A stretch of DNA of 64,000 nucleotides, from contig NZ_VPFD01000004.1 in assembly GCF_008014745.1 (NCBI RefSeq), forward strand, positions 247,152 to 311,151, in the 5' to 3' direction. The position numbers and the translations under genes were made by a program. The notes under the pieces were generated by a model that had not been told where the DNA came from, made no database searches, and saw only the letters and a program-made list of their open reading frames with translations. Source of the stretch: Massilia arenae (GTDB taxonomy: Bacteria; Pseudomonadota; Gammaproteobacteria; Burkholderiales; Burkholderiaceae_D). Every line of letters begins with the position of its first letter. Position 1 is the stretch's first letter. Below are positions 35,314 through 44,336 of this stretch, piece after piece.

Positions 35314-36009
35314 TTATTCGAACAGTGGCACGATCGCCAGCGGGACGTTGTAAGTGACGACCTGGCCCGCCGGCTGCGCGCCGAAACGGTAGGTCACGAT
35401 CGGGAAGTCGTCGGCGGCATCGCCCGCGAAGGCGGCCCCGCGCGAAGGCGCCAGCGCCTGTTCGGCGCCGCCCGTGCGGACACGCACGCCCGCCGCCTCG
35501 CCGTCTTTCGGGAACACCAGGCGCACACCGACGCACTGGCGGCCGCGCGCCGAATTGTCGGCATAGCGGGCGAAGCCGAGCGCCTGCTCGCAGGCCGCGC
35601 GCAGGTCGGCCACCTCGTACGAGCCGTCGGCGCGCAGCGCCAGCGACACCCGCGGCTTGACCGTGAAGCCGCCCAGCGGCCGGTTTGGCGTCAACACCGC
35701 ATTCTCGTCATAGGCCGCCTTGAGCAGCGGCAGCACGGCGCGGCCGAGCGGATCCAGCGCCAGGCTGGTCTGGACGGTCTTGCCCTTCATGAGCAATTGC
35801 GCGCCCGGCTCCAGCACGCCCTTGTCGCGCGGCAGCACCTGCAACTGGTTGTTCAGCAGATTCTTGGGGCCACCGTACTTGTCAAACAGCACCATCGCGC
35901 GGTAGGCATCACGATAGTTCACCCATTCCCCGGCACGCGGCTGCGCCACGGCCATTCCGGCCGTCAGCAGCAAGGTCACGCAGGCGGTGAGGTGTGCGCG
36001 TCGCATCAT
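35314..36009 (-). CDS. Exported protein of unknown function
   Basis: 231 residues from the ATG at 36009, with a signal peptide (HLTACVTLLLTAGMAVAQP, cleaved near residue 23). The mature part reads as a globular periplasmic protein (NYRDAYRAMVLFDKYGGPKN). No family recognised. Its ATG overlaps the stop of the mipA-like gene upstream (TGATG), so the two form an operon lying in reverse between the response regulator and the kinase genes. Confidence 0.8.
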   Translation of the reverse strand: MMRRAHLTACVTLLLTAGMAVAQPRAGEWVNYRDAYRAMVLFDKYGGPKNLLNNQLQVLPRDKGVLEPGAQLLMKGKTVQTSLALDPLGRAVLPLLKAAYDENAVLTPNRPLGGFTVKPRVSLALRADGSYEVADLRAACEQALGFARYADNSARGRQCVGVRLVFPKDGEAAGVRVRTGGAEQALAPSRGAAFAGDAADDFPIVTYRFGAQPAGQVVTYNVPLAIVPLFE

Positions 36010-36842
36010 CAAAACCGGTAGGCGAAGGCGGCCGAAACCGTCACGTTGGTGGGCCGCTCGACGAGCGGGCTATTGCGGACGCTGCCGACCAGGCGCGTGG
36101 CCTGGACATTGGTGACCAGCATCCAGGACGGCGTCAGCGCCCAGTTCCAGCGCACGCCGGCGCGGACATCCTTGAGGCCGCCGCCCGGACGATAGGGCGG
36201 ATTGCCGCTTTGCCAGGATTCCTGGCCGGTGACGCCGAAATAGGCGCGGCTGTAGTCGGCGTTGACGATCGTGGCGCCGGCATTGAACGAGATCGTATGC
36301 TGCGGCGCCAGCTGCACGGCCAGGCGCTGCACGCCCAGTTCCATGCGTGCACCGTCGCGGTCGTTTCCCGCGCCGTAGAGCACGCTGCTGGTCAGCCGCC
36401 ATTCGGGGGCCAGGTAGTAGTTGAAGAAGAACCCGCCTTCGATCCGGGTGCTGACGTCCTGCATGCCGTCCAGGCGGTTCCCGGTCCGTGCGTAGTGCAG
36501 CGGCGAGGTCGATACGCCGACCCCGTCGACGATGCGGCCCGAGCCGGATTCGTCACGGTTGGGGTGGACCGAAACCAGCGGACCGTACTCGACCGTCGGA
36601 CGGTTGGACAGATGCATCCCTGCACTCATGCCGGAAATAAAAAGGCCGTTGCTCCATTGGACCTGGAGCACCGGCAAGGCTGAAACCTTTCGGCTGTCCG
36701 CCCCTTCATAACGCGGCCGCGAGACGGCGCCCAGCCCTGCGTACATGTCGCGGCTGCCGTCGGGCATCGGGTTGGTGGCCGGCGTCTGCGCACTTGCTGC
36801 GGTGCTCGCAGCCGCCAGGGCCAGGGCGAAGAATGGTTTCAT
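36009..36842 (-). CDS. MipA/OmpV-family outer-membrane protein
   Basis: 277 residues from ATG 36842, signal peptide MKPFFALALAAASTAASAQT. The mature protein alternates as a small beta barrel and ends with YRF, the aromatic C-terminal signature of outer-membrane proteins. Sequence blocks such as GLGAVSRPRYEGADSRKVSALPV and LSNRPTVEYGP match the MipA/OmpV family (scaffold-like or porin-like). It is divergent from the histidine kinase and could be a target of the two-component system. Confidence 0.9.
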   Translation of the reverse strand: MKPFFALALAAASTAASAQTPATNPMPDGSRDMYAGLGAVSRPRYEGADSRKVSALPVLQVQWSNGLFISGMSAGMHLSNRPTVEYGPLVSVHPNRDESGSGRIVDGVGVSTSPLHYARTGNRLDGMQDVSTRIEGGFFFNYYLAPEWRLTSSVLYGAGNDRDGARMELGVQRLAVQLAPQHTISFNAGATIVNADYSRAYFGVTGQESWQSGNPPYRPGGGLKDVRAGVRWNWALTPSWMLVTNVQATRLVGSVRNSPLVERPTNVTVSAAFAYRF

Positions 36843-37359
36843 CGTGAAATTACTCGGAGAGTTCGTTTGTCGATATTTTACGTCGAGCAAGCTTCGCTCT
36901 CCCATCCCATTATGACAAGCGCCGCATACCCGGTGGGGCAGCGTCCGTGGTCAGCTCATGGAACCGTGCTGTGCGCCGTGCTGGCACTTCGGAACCGACC
37001 GGCGCGGCGCCGGGCTCGACGGTGTTGCTCGCGCGCACCATGCTCATAAGCACATCCTTATGGTCGAGGCGCGGCCCGCTCCGGGTCGCTTCCTACTTGA
37101 ATAAAAAAACCCACCGATATTCCATTGCTGGCGCATCAGGTGGGCAAACGGAAAACCTGATGATGGGAAAGATGGTAATCGTTCGGCCTCCCGTCGTGCA
37201 CCCTCCAGATGTCGGCCAATTGTCGTCAATTTGTAAGCCGCGCCGCCCGCTCTCTCCTTTGGATTACCTGCACCACCATTGCGCCTGTACAATTCGTGCC
37301 CGAGGAGAAACCATGCAGCCGGCACCACCGCCAGACCGACAGTTACCCAGGACGCGCCC
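36843..37359. other. Intergenic region between mipA-like and histidine-kinase genes
   Basis: About 0.5 kb with no credible gene. Contents: a weak hairpin CCCACCGAT...ATCAGGTGGG around 37110-37144, and the direct-repeat box at 37220-37236 about 125 bp before the kinase start. The rest shows nothing recognisable. Confidence 0.6.
37220..37236 (+). promoter_or_regulatory. Direct-repeat box upstream of the histidine kinase
   Basis: TTGTCGTCAATTTGTAA, 15 of 17 bases identical to the box upstream of the response regulator (34472-34488), with TGT half-sites 11 bp apart. Suggests joint autoregulation. Confidence 0.55.
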
Positions 37360-38661
37360 GTGAACCGGATATTCTTCCGCTTCTTCGTGCTCGTCATGCT
37401 GTCGATCACCGCTGCCACCTTCGTCATCTATTTCGCGTTCGCGCGCCTGTTCGGCGACCCGCTGGACGACATTGCGCGGCGCCAGGCCGCGGCCCAGATC
37501 TTCCTGCTCGAAGGCTATGTCGACCAGGCGCCTGGCGACGAATGGCTGACCCGCCTGAACAATGTGCGCGAAGTGTCCGAGGTGCGCTACGACCTGATGC
37601 CGCTGGCCCAGGCGCTGGACGCCCTCGGCGCCGGCCAGCGCGAAGAGCTCGAACGGGGACACATCGTAATCGACGTGGCCGGTAAATCCTTGTACCGGCG
37701 CGTCGACCTGGACGGCGAGCGCTATATCGGCAGCCAGGACGAGGTCTTGCACGCCCGGGACTTGCCGATCGATATCGGGCAAGCGCTCAAGATGGAGTTG
37801 TTGCGCTATGTGATCGTCGCCATCGCCCTGCTGCTGCCGATCGCGCTGTGGTCGCGCTCGCACTGGCAGGGCTTGCAGTCGCTGTCGCAGATGGCGGACG
37901 AGTTCGGCGCCGGCAAGCTGTCGGTGCGCGCGCACTTGAAACCGTCGGACGCCGTCTATCCGCTGGCGGAACGGATCAACCACATGGCCGGCCGCATCGA
38001 AGACTTGATGGAGTCGCAGCGCAGCCTGCTGCACTCGGTGTCGCACGAATTGCGCACGCCGATCGCGCGCCTGGAATTCGCGCTCGAGCTGCTCGACGCC
38101 AAGGCCAGGGATCCCGAGCTGAGCCGCCGCATCGCCGCCATGGAGGGCGACCTGTCCGAGCTGAACAACCTGGTCAAGGAGCTGCTCGACATGAGCAAGC
38201 TCGACAGCGCGCGCACCCTGCAAGGCGCCCCGGTCGAGCTCGACGACCTGTTGCGCGACTGCTGCGCCACCCTGCCGCCGTCACCGCAAGAAGTGGCCTG
38301 CGAGCTGGCGGCCGGGCTCGGCACGATGGAAGTCGATGCCCGCCTGCTGGCGCGTGCGGTCGGCAATCTGCTGCGCAACGCCCAGAAATATGCTCAGGGA
38401 CGCATCGTGCTGTCGGCGCGGCGCACGCCCGATGGCGTCGAGATCGCGGTCGACGACGACGGCCCCGGCATCCCCCTTGATGAGCGCGACCGGATCTTCG
38501 ACCCGTTCTACCGCCTCGACCGCAGCCGCGACCGCGCCACCGGCGGCTTCGGACTCGGCCTGTCGATCGCGCAGAAGGCCGTGGTGTTGCATGGCGGGAC
38601 GCTGCACGTGGAAGGCTCGCCATTGGGCGGCGCGCGCTTCGTGATTGGACTGCCGGCATGA
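37360..38661 (+). CDS. Membrane histidine kinase, RstB-like
   Basis: 433 residues from GTG 37360 (the frame is open further upstream to a TTG, without support). TM1 at about 8-28, a periplasmic domain, TM2 at about 148-165 (LLRYVIVAIALLLPIALW), HAMP linker, HisKA with the phosphorylated His229 (HSVSHELRTPIARLEFALEL), and HATPase_c with NLLRNAQKYAQ, DDDGPGIP and GGFGLGLSIAQ. It overlaps the downstream MFS gene by 4 bp. Probable partner of the response regulator at 34566-35252. Confidence 0.93.
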   Translation: MNRIFFRFFVLVMLSITAATFVIYFAFARLFGDPLDDIARRQAAAQIFLLEGYVDQAPGDEWLTRLNNVREVSEVRYDLMPLAQALDALGAGQREELERGHIVIDVAGKSLYRRVDLDGERYIGSQDEVLHARDLPIDIGQALKMELLRYVIVAIALLLPIALWSRSHWQGLQSLSQMADEFGAGKLSVRAHLKPSDAVYPLAERINHMAGRIEDLMESQRSLLHSVSHELRTPIARLEFALELLDAKARDPELSRRIAAMEGDLSELNNLVKELLDMSKLDSARTLQGAPVELDDLLRDCCATLPPSPQEVACELAAGLGTMEVDARLLARAVGNLLRNAQKYAQGRIVLSARRTPDGVEIAVDDDGPGIPLDERDRIFDPFYRLDRSRDRATGGFGLGLSIAQKAVVLHGGTLHVEGSPLGGARFVIGLPA

Positions 38662-39869
38662 ACGAACGCCTGCTGATCGCGACGCTGTGCGGCCTGGGAC
38701 TGCTGTCCACCGTCGGCGCCTCCCTGCCCTATCCGATGCTGGCGCCGCTGTTCGCCGACGGCGGCGTCAACGGCCTGAACAGCTTCCTCGGCCTGCCGCC
38801 CAAGCTGCTGCTGGGGATCGCACTGATGATCAATCCGATCGGCCTGCTGATCGGCAGCGCCGTGCTGGGCCCGCTGTCGGACGGCTTCGGCCGGCGCCGC
38901 GCCCTGCTCCTGACCACCGTCGGTGCGGCAGTAGGCCACCTGCTCACGGCCGTGGCGATGGTGATGGAATCGTATCTGCTGTTCCTGGCCGCGCGTTTCT
39001 TCACCGGTCTGCTGGAGGGCAATGGCGCGGTGATGCGGGCCCTGGTCATCGAGCGCATCAAGGGCCCGCTGCGCAACCACGCGCTATCGTGGCTGAACGG
39101 CTCGTTCAACCTCGGCTGGCTGGTCGGCCCGCTGCTGGCCGGCTTCACCATGGCCTTCGGCCCCGAGTTGCCTTTCTATATCGCTGCCGGCGCCCTGCTG
39201 CTGGGGACGGTGGGCGTGCTGGTGTCGATCCCGCCCACGCCGGCGCCGCCGCATGCGCACCGCTGGTGGGCGGTGGCGCGCGACCGCCATGCGCTCACCC
39301 TGCTGCGCCATGCGCCGCTACGCACCCTGTTCACGGTGCACCTGGCGTATTGCTGCGGCGTCGCGGCGCTGTATGAATTCTTCCCGTTGTGGCTGGTGGA
39401 CGTGGGCGGCTACGATGCGCGCCAGATCGCCGTCGTCAATATGGGCATGTGCGCGCTGATGACCACGGCCGCCCTGTTCGCCGGCCATGCCAGCCGGGTC
39501 GAAGGCCGCCTGCGCGCCGGCTGGTACGCGGCCATTGCAGCCGCCGCGGTGCTGTGCGTGGGCTTCGGCAATCTGTGGGTCGGCATCGCCGGCATCGTCC
39601 TGTTCGGCGCGCCCCACGCCTTCTACAACACCGCCCTGCAAACCTGGTCGGCCGACGAGTTCGCGCAGCACGGCCAGGGTTCGGTCATGGCCCTGCTGTC
39701 CACGATCTTTTGCTTGGCGAATATCCTGATGGCGCTGGCCGGCGCCGTGCTCACGCTGATCGATACCCGGCTGGTGCTGGTCGTTGGCGGCCTGCTGACG
39801 GCCTGGGCCTCGGTGGCCCTGCGGCGCTGGAGCGCCCGCAGTCCCCGCCCGCACCTGGAAAGCACTTGA
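38658..39869 (+). CDS. MFS transporter (probable exporter)
   Basis: 403 residues with about 12 hydrophobic segments. The loop between helices 2 and 3 has LSDGFGRRRALLLT, the MFS signature, and helix 5 has SFNLGWLVGPLLAG, the motif C-like pattern of drug/H+ antiporters. The start ATG overlaps the kinase stop (ATGA), so it is cotranscribed with it. Substrate unknown; the two-component link suggests envelope stress or a toxic compound. Confidence 0.9.
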   Translation: MNERLLIATLCGLGLLSTVGASLPYPMLAPLFADGGVNGLNSFLGLPPKLLLGIALMINPIGLLIGSAVLGPLSDGFGRRRALLLTTVGAAVGHLLTAVAMVMESYLLFLAARFFTGLLEGNGAVMRALVIERIKGPLRNHALSWLNGSFNLGWLVGPLLAGFTMAFGPELPFYIAAGALLLGTVGVLVSIPPTPAPPHAHRWWAVARDRHALTLLRHAPLRTLFTVHLAYCCGVAALYEFFPLWLVDVGGYDARQIAVVNMGMCALMTTAALFAGHASRVEGRLRAGWYAAIAAAAVLCVGFGNLWVGIAGIVLFGAPHAFYNTALQTWSADEFAQHGQGSVMALLSTIFCLANILMALAGAVLTLIDTRLVLVVGGLLTAWASVALRRWSARSPRPHLEST

Positions 39870-39888
39870 CGCGCCTGCGGACGTGAAA

Positions 39889-39920
39889 ACGGCGTCCACT
39901 GGGGACGCCGTCTTGTCTTG
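39889..39920 (+). terminator. Hairpin after the MFS gene
   Basis: ACGGCGTCC (39889-39897), 5-nt loop, GGACGCCGT (39903-39911), then a T-rich but interrupted tract. Confidence 0.65.
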
Positions 39921-39943
39921 CCTTCTTGTCTTACCTTTAAGTC

Positions 39944-40288
39944 TTACTTCCGGGTATCGATCCGGCCGTCGTGATCCGGATGCGAACGCACATGGGTCAC
40001 GCCGTACCACAGGTGCTCCCACCAATGATCGCGCGAACGCACGGTCAGCATGCACTTCTTGTCGAACCCCTGTTTGAACACTTGATCGGGGCAAAGGTTC
40101 GAGGCCATCGCATGGCGCTGGTTTTCGGCATTGACGAGCGCAATGCCAAACCAGACGGTGGTCAGGACGAAGATCAGCGCCAGCGCCCACGCGACGTGAT
40201 TCACGTTACTGGTCTCGAACAAGTTTTCCTCTTTGGGCCGGGACCCTTCGTAAATCTTGAGGATCTCGCCTTCGACGTTATCGGTCAT
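39944..40288 (-). CDS. Small membrane protein of unknown function
   Basis: 114 residues with one hydrophobic segment, HVAWALALIFVLTTVWFGIALV (about 31-52), a charged N-terminus in the cytoplasm and a His/Trp-rich C-terminal part with two Cys (NLCPDQVFKQGFDKKC), which would face the periplasm. Its ATG overlaps the dsbA stop, so it is translated with dsbA; the two Cys could be a DsbA substrate pair (inference). No family recognised. Confidence 0.75.
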   Translation of the reverse strand: MTDNVEGEILKIYEGSRPKEENLFETSNVNHVAWALALIFVLTTVWFGIALVNAENQRHAMASNLCPDQVFKQGFDKKCMLTVRSRDHWWEHLWYGVTHVRSHPDHDGRIDTRK

Positions 40289-40947
40289 TTTTCCTTGGCT
40301 GCCTTCGCCACCAGTGCATCGAGGACCTGGCCGGTCGCCGTCATCAGCTGGCCCATGTCCTGGATCTTGTTCGATTGCGCCACCGTTGCCGGCGACACGA
40401 CGTATTTGCCGTCGATGACGACGGTCGGGGTGCTGCTGGCCTTATACGCTTCGGCGATCTGCGGCAGGCGCTTGAGCTTGGTCTGCACGCCGAACGAGTT
40501 CCACGCTTCGAGGAACTTGGCCTTGTCCAGGCCATTCGAGGTGGCCCAGGCGATGATGTCGTCGTCCTTCATCAGGCGCTTGCGCTCGACGTGCACGGCG
40601 CGGAACACGCGATGATGGTACTCCTCCAGCTTGCCCATGGCGTCGAGCGTCAGGAACAGGCGTGCTTCAGGATCGCTGGCGCCCTGGAACGGCAGCGGGA
40701 TGCGGCGCATCACGATATTGTCACCCTGCTTTTTGACCCAGTTCACCAGGCTTGGTTCGAACGCATTGCACGCGCCGCAGTGGTAGGCGAAGAACTCGAC
40801 CACTTCGACCTTCTTGCCCACGGTCTGGGTCGGCTGCGGGCTCGCGAGCACGGTGTATTCGGCGCCGACGCGTGGATCGGTTGGCGAAGCATTGGCGAAA
40901 CCGGCGACCAGGGCAGCGGCAACGAGGGCGAAACGCAGGGTGCGCAT
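40285..40947 (-). CDS. dsbA: Thiol:disulfide interchange protein DsbA
   Basis: Periplasmic disulfide-forming oxidoreductase. 220 residues from ATG 40947, fixed by GGAAGGA upstream; the frame runs on without support. Signal peptide RTLRFALVAAALVAGFANAS; active site FFAYHCGACNAF (CGAC); cis-proline loop SSTPTVVIDGKY. The active-site dipeptide Gly-Ala differs from the E. coli Pro-His. First gene of a two-gene operon. Confidence 0.95.
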   Translation of the reverse strand: MRTLRFALVAAALVAGFANASPTDPRVGAEYTVLASPQPTQTVGKKVEVVEFFAYHCGACNAFEPSLVNWVKKQGDNIVMRRIPLPFQGASDPEARLFLTLDAMGKLEEYHHRVFRAVHVERKRLMKDDDIIAWATSNGLDKAKFLEAWNSFGVQTKLKRLPQIAEAYKASSTPTVVIDGKYVVSPATVAQSNKIQDMGQLMTATGQVLDALVAKAAKEK

Positions 40948-41097
40948 AAAATCCTTCCAGAAGAATGAACGAACGACCGCGAGATTACCACTTTTTGCGG
41001 CTCCCCTGTCCCAGGAGCACGATTTTTTGCATTTGCTTACGGCTGAAACAAAGAGCGTGGTGACTTTCAATCTACGCCGGCGGCGTGAATAGTCAAG

Positions 41098-41976
41098 TTA
41101 CCGGGGCCGGCGCCCGCGCGCTTGTTCGAGCATCGCGCACAGCTGCGCCGCACCCTCGGCCGTTCGCGGCCCCGCCCGGTTGGTCAAATCGCCATCGATC
41201 GTGAAGATATTGTCGCGCCGGACGGCGGTCATGCCCTTGAACGCCTGCCACATCTTCCCGCCCGGGTCGTCCGGATTATCCCGTCCGCCAACCAGGATGA
41301 CTTCGGGGTCGGCCTCGATCACCGCCTCGACGCCGACCTCGGGCGCGATCGTCTTGAGCGCGCCGAACAGATTGCGTCCGCCGCACAGGCGTACCATATC
41401 GCTGGCGATGTGGTCGTCATTGAGCGTGTAGAGCGGCCGCGGCCACACCTGGTAGAACACGCCTACCTGCGGCCGGCCCGCGTAGCGCGCCCTGAGCGCG
41501 GCGATCCGGTCGCCGTAGTCGCGCGCCGCCGCCCCCGCGGCCGGCTCGGTGCCGAGCAGCCGGCCCAGGCGCAGCAGGCTGTCGCCGATCTGGGCCAGCC
41601 GCCCAGGCTCGCTGTGGTAGACCGGGATCCCGAGCCGCTCCAGCTGCTCGACCTGGCGCGTCGGGTTGCCGCTATGCCAGACCACGATCAGATCGGGCTT
41701 GAGCGCCAGCACGCGCTCGAAGTCGAGCTTGTTATAGCTGCCCACCTGGGGCAGCTTCTTGGCCGCCTCCGGGTAGTCGCTATAGTTGACGGCGCCGACC
41801 ACGCGCGCCCCGCCGCCGGCCGCGAACAGCAGCTCGGTGACGTGCGGCGCGAGCGACACCACGCGCCGGGCCGGCTGCGCCAGCGTCACCGTACGGCCGA
41901 CGTCGTCGACCACCGTGACGCCGGCGCCGGCGAAGGCCGGCAGTACCGCCAGCACGAACCCGATCAGACGCTGCAT
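41098..41976 (-). CDS. btuF: Cobalamin ABC transporter, periplasmic binding protein
   Basis: 292 residues: signal peptide (QRLIGFVLAVLPAFAGA), then a helical-backbone binding-protein fold (DVGRTVTLAQPARRVVSLAPH, KLDFERVLALKPDLIVVWHSG, VWPRPLYTLND). It starts 5 bp after btuB and is therefore under the same cobalamin riboswitch, which supports B12 rather than iron as ligand. Membrane and ATPase parts (btuC, btuD) are not in the window. Confidence 0.92.
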   Translation of the reverse strand: MQRLIGFVLAVLPAFAGAGVTVVDDVGRTVTLAQPARRVVSLAPHVTELLFAAGGGARVVGAVNYSDYPEAAKKLPQVGSYNKLDFERVLALKPDLIVVWHSGNPTRQVEQLERLGIPVYHSEPGRLAQIGDSLLRLGRLLGTEPAAGAAARDYGDRIAALRARYAGRPQVGVFYQVWPRPLYTLNDDHIASDMVRLCGGRNLFGALKTIAPEVGVEAVIEADPEVILVGGRDNPDDPGGKMWQAFKGMTAVRRDNIFTIDGDLTNRAGPRTAEGAAQLCAMLEQARGRRPR

Positions 41977-41980
41977 GGCG

Positions 41981-43939
41981 TCAGAAGTCGAAGCGCAGCG
42001 ACAGTTTCAGTTGGCGGCCATCGCTTGGATAGATGCCGTCACGGCAGCTGAAGGCCTGGCTATAGTACTGGCGGTCGGCCAGGTTCAGGCCCGATACCGC
42101 CACTTCCCACGGGCCAAAGCGGCGCGCATAGCGGGCGTCGATCGTGGTGAACGAAGGAATGCGGGTGCTGCAGCCGTTGGTGAAGTCGTTGCCGTAGCGC
42201 TGGCTGTCGACCCACTGGGCGCCGATGTCGGCGGTCTGGCCGTCGCCCGGCGTCCAGGCCAGGCGCGCGGTGACCACGTGCTTCGGCACCAGCACCATCT
42301 CGCGGCCGGCGTTAGGGCCGTCGCGGAACTCGGCCTGCACGTATTGCCATGAACCGGTCAGGCGCCAGGCGTCGGCGAAGGTCGCCTGCCCTTCCAGTTC
42401 CACGCCCTGGCGGCGGGTCGGATCGAGGTTGGTGTTGGCGCCGAAGCCGATGGTCGGATCGTAGTAGATCTCGTTGGTCAGGCGGTGGCGGAACACGCGC
42501 GCAGTCGCTTTACGCGCCTCGGTGCCGGCGGCCACGCCCAGTTCCAGGTCGCGCGAGGTTTGCGGCTCCAGCACGTCCAGGGTCGAACGGTAGGAGTTCT
42601 CGTCGATGTTGGCGATGCGATAGCTGCGGCCGGCCTTGGCGAACACGGTCACGAGCGGCATCACGTCGATGCTGCCTTCCACGGTCCAGGCGGTGAGCGA
42701 CTGCTTGCGGTGCTCGCCCAGGACAGCCGGGACAGCCAGCGGGTCGCTGTAGTCCTTCTCGAAGCGCTCATGGCGGCCGCCGACCGCCAGGCGGGCATTG
42801 TGCGGCGCGTTCCAGCGCAGTTCGTCGCGCAGGTAGAAGGCTTTCGAGTCCTGGCGCGCATCGCCGGTCGAGTAGTCGGACGTGACCTTGCGGTCCCAGC
42901 GGATCAGATCGATGCCGGTGACGAATTCGTTGCGCTTGTCGCCAAAATCAACCGTGTGGCGCAGGCGCGGCGAGAACTGGGTTTGCTCGGCCTCGTAGGT
43001 CGATGCCGTCGTGCCCCACTCGGAGAAATAGGTCGACGCGACATCGCGCTCGCGGTGCGACAGCTCGGCTGCCAGCTCGAAGGCGCCGATGCGGTGCTCG
43101 ACGAAGGCGGTCACGCGGTCGGTGTCGAGCGAGCCGAAGTCGTCCGGCGTATCGGTCTGGGTCGGAATGGCCAGGAACTGCGCTTCGGTCAGCGAACCCG
43201 GCAGGCGCGAATCCGAGCGCGAACTCTCGAAACGCAGGCCGGCGCGGCCGTTCGGCGCGTAGGCGTACTGCACGCCGCCACTGAAACTGGTCTGCTCGTA
43301 CTTATTGTTGTCACGGTAGTTGTCGGTGCGGCGGTCGGCGACGGCGGCGTCGAACGACCAGGGGCCGGCGCCGTGGGCGATCGAGGCGCGCATATCCAGG
43401 TGGTCGAAGCGGCCGCCTTCAATGAACAGCGAACCGCGCGTACCGGCGCCGGCGCTGCGGCGGGTGACGATGTTGATCACGCCGCCGGTGGCGCCGTCGC
43501 CATACAGCACGCTGCTGCCGCCGCGCGTGATCTCGATGCGCTCGACCGTGTCCACGGGGATGGTCGACAGCACGGTGTGCACCAGCTCGTTCTCGTTCAG
43601 GCGCACGCCATCCACCAGCACCACCGTGTTCTGGGCGCTATTGGTGCCGAAGCCGCGCAGGTCGAGCCCGAAGTCAGGCGAGCCGTCCAGGCTCTGGCGG
43701 CCGAACACCCCGCCGATCTTGCGGATCGCCGCATTGACGTCGGTGGCGCCGGCGCTGCGGATCTGCTCGGCGGTGATGACGGTGGCGCCGATCGGCGTGG
43801 CCTGGGCCGGGAAGCGCGGGCCGGTGATGAGGACCGAAGGGACGCTGCTCTGGGCGACAGCCTGGGTGGTGAGGGCGGACAGGGCGAAGGCGCAAGCCAG
43901 TGCGAGTGGCGCGCGGCGCGGTGCGGCAGCAAAAATCAT
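41981..43939 (-). CDS. btuB: TonB-dependent vitamin B12 receptor
   Basis: 652-residue outer-membrane receptor from ATG 43939; signal peptide ends near TQAVAQ. The plug domain has TVITAEQIRSAGATDVNAAI and LRGFGTNSAQNTVVLVDGVRL (a 21-residue stretch read here as LRGFGTNSAQN and TVVLVDGVRL). The barrel ends LKLSLRFDF with a terminal Phe. The cobalamin riboswitch directly upstream identifies the ligand. Operon btuB-btuF. Confidence 0.93.
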   Translation of the reverse strand: MIFAAAPRRAPLALACAFALSALTTQAVAQSSVPSVLITGPRFPAQATPIGATVITAEQIRSAGATDVNAAIRKIGGVFGRQSLDGSPDFGLDLRGFGTNSAQNTVVLVDGVRLNENELVHTVLSTIPVDTVERIEITRGGSSVLYGDGATGGVINIVTRRSAGAGTRGSLFIEGGRFDHLDMRASIAHGAGPWSFDAAVADRRTDNYRDNNKYEQTSFSGGVQYAYAPNGRAGLRFESSRSDSRLPGSLTEAQFLAIPTQTDTPDDFGSLDTDRVTAFVEHRIGAFELAAELSHRERDVASTYFSEWGTTASTYEAEQTQFSPRLRHTVDFGDKRNEFVTGIDLIRWDRKVTSDYSTGDARQDSKAFYLRDELRWNAPHNARLAVGGRHERFEKDYSDPLAVPAVLGEHRKQSLTAWTVEGSIDVMPLVTVFAKAGRSYRIANIDENSYRSTLDVLEPQTSRDLELGVAAGTEARKATARVFRHRLTNEIYYDPTIGFGANTNLDPTRRQGVELEGQATFADAWRLTGSWQYVQAEFRDGPNAGREMVLVPKHVVTARLAWTPGDGQTADIGAQWVDSQRYGNDFTNGCSTRIPSFTTIDARYARRFGPWEVAVSGLNLADRQYYSQAFSCRDGIYPSDGRQLKLSLRFDF

Positions 43940-44021
43940 GATGAATGTGTTCTCGATAAAAGGCACCGGCCTGCTTCCCCGCAGGCCGGAGTCAACGGAA
44001 GCGCCTGGCGCTTCCACCTGG

Positions 44022-44235
44022 TTTGGCCGGTATCCGGGCTGGCAAGCATGACGGCCTCACCTTCCTGCGCGTCATGCACAGTGGTTGTCGAGAGCGTCCG
44101 CCACGCCTCTTGAATGGGGGCGCGGCGCTTGTTGACCGTTGCGGGGGCAGCACACTTCCATGGCGGCGCGCGGCGCGGCCATGTCGTGTTTCCCGTTTAA
44201 CTTCGCGCACCAGGATGTGCGCGAGAGCACCAAAA
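44022..44235 (-). ncRNA. Cobalamin riboswitch
   Basis: On the minus strand upstream of btuB: the B12 box GCTGCCCCCGCAACGGT (complement of about 44135-44151), CCACTGTGCATGACGCG, GGAAGGTGAGGCCGTCATG, and the 3' segment GCCAGCCCGGATACCGGCC (near 44024-44043). The 5' part has GGTGCTCTCGCGCAC and GGGAAACACGACATGG. These are the conserved blocks of the AdoCbl riboswitch. Boundaries are approximate. It would shut off btuB-btuF when B12 is abundant. Confidence 0.92.
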
Positions 44236-44336
44236 CGGGGCGATTATACCTTGACAAGGTGCGGCCTGCCCGGTCGCCGGCAGCTTGGCGCGGGATCGGC
44301 TACCATCGTTGTTTTCATGCCTCAAGAGGAGCTGCC

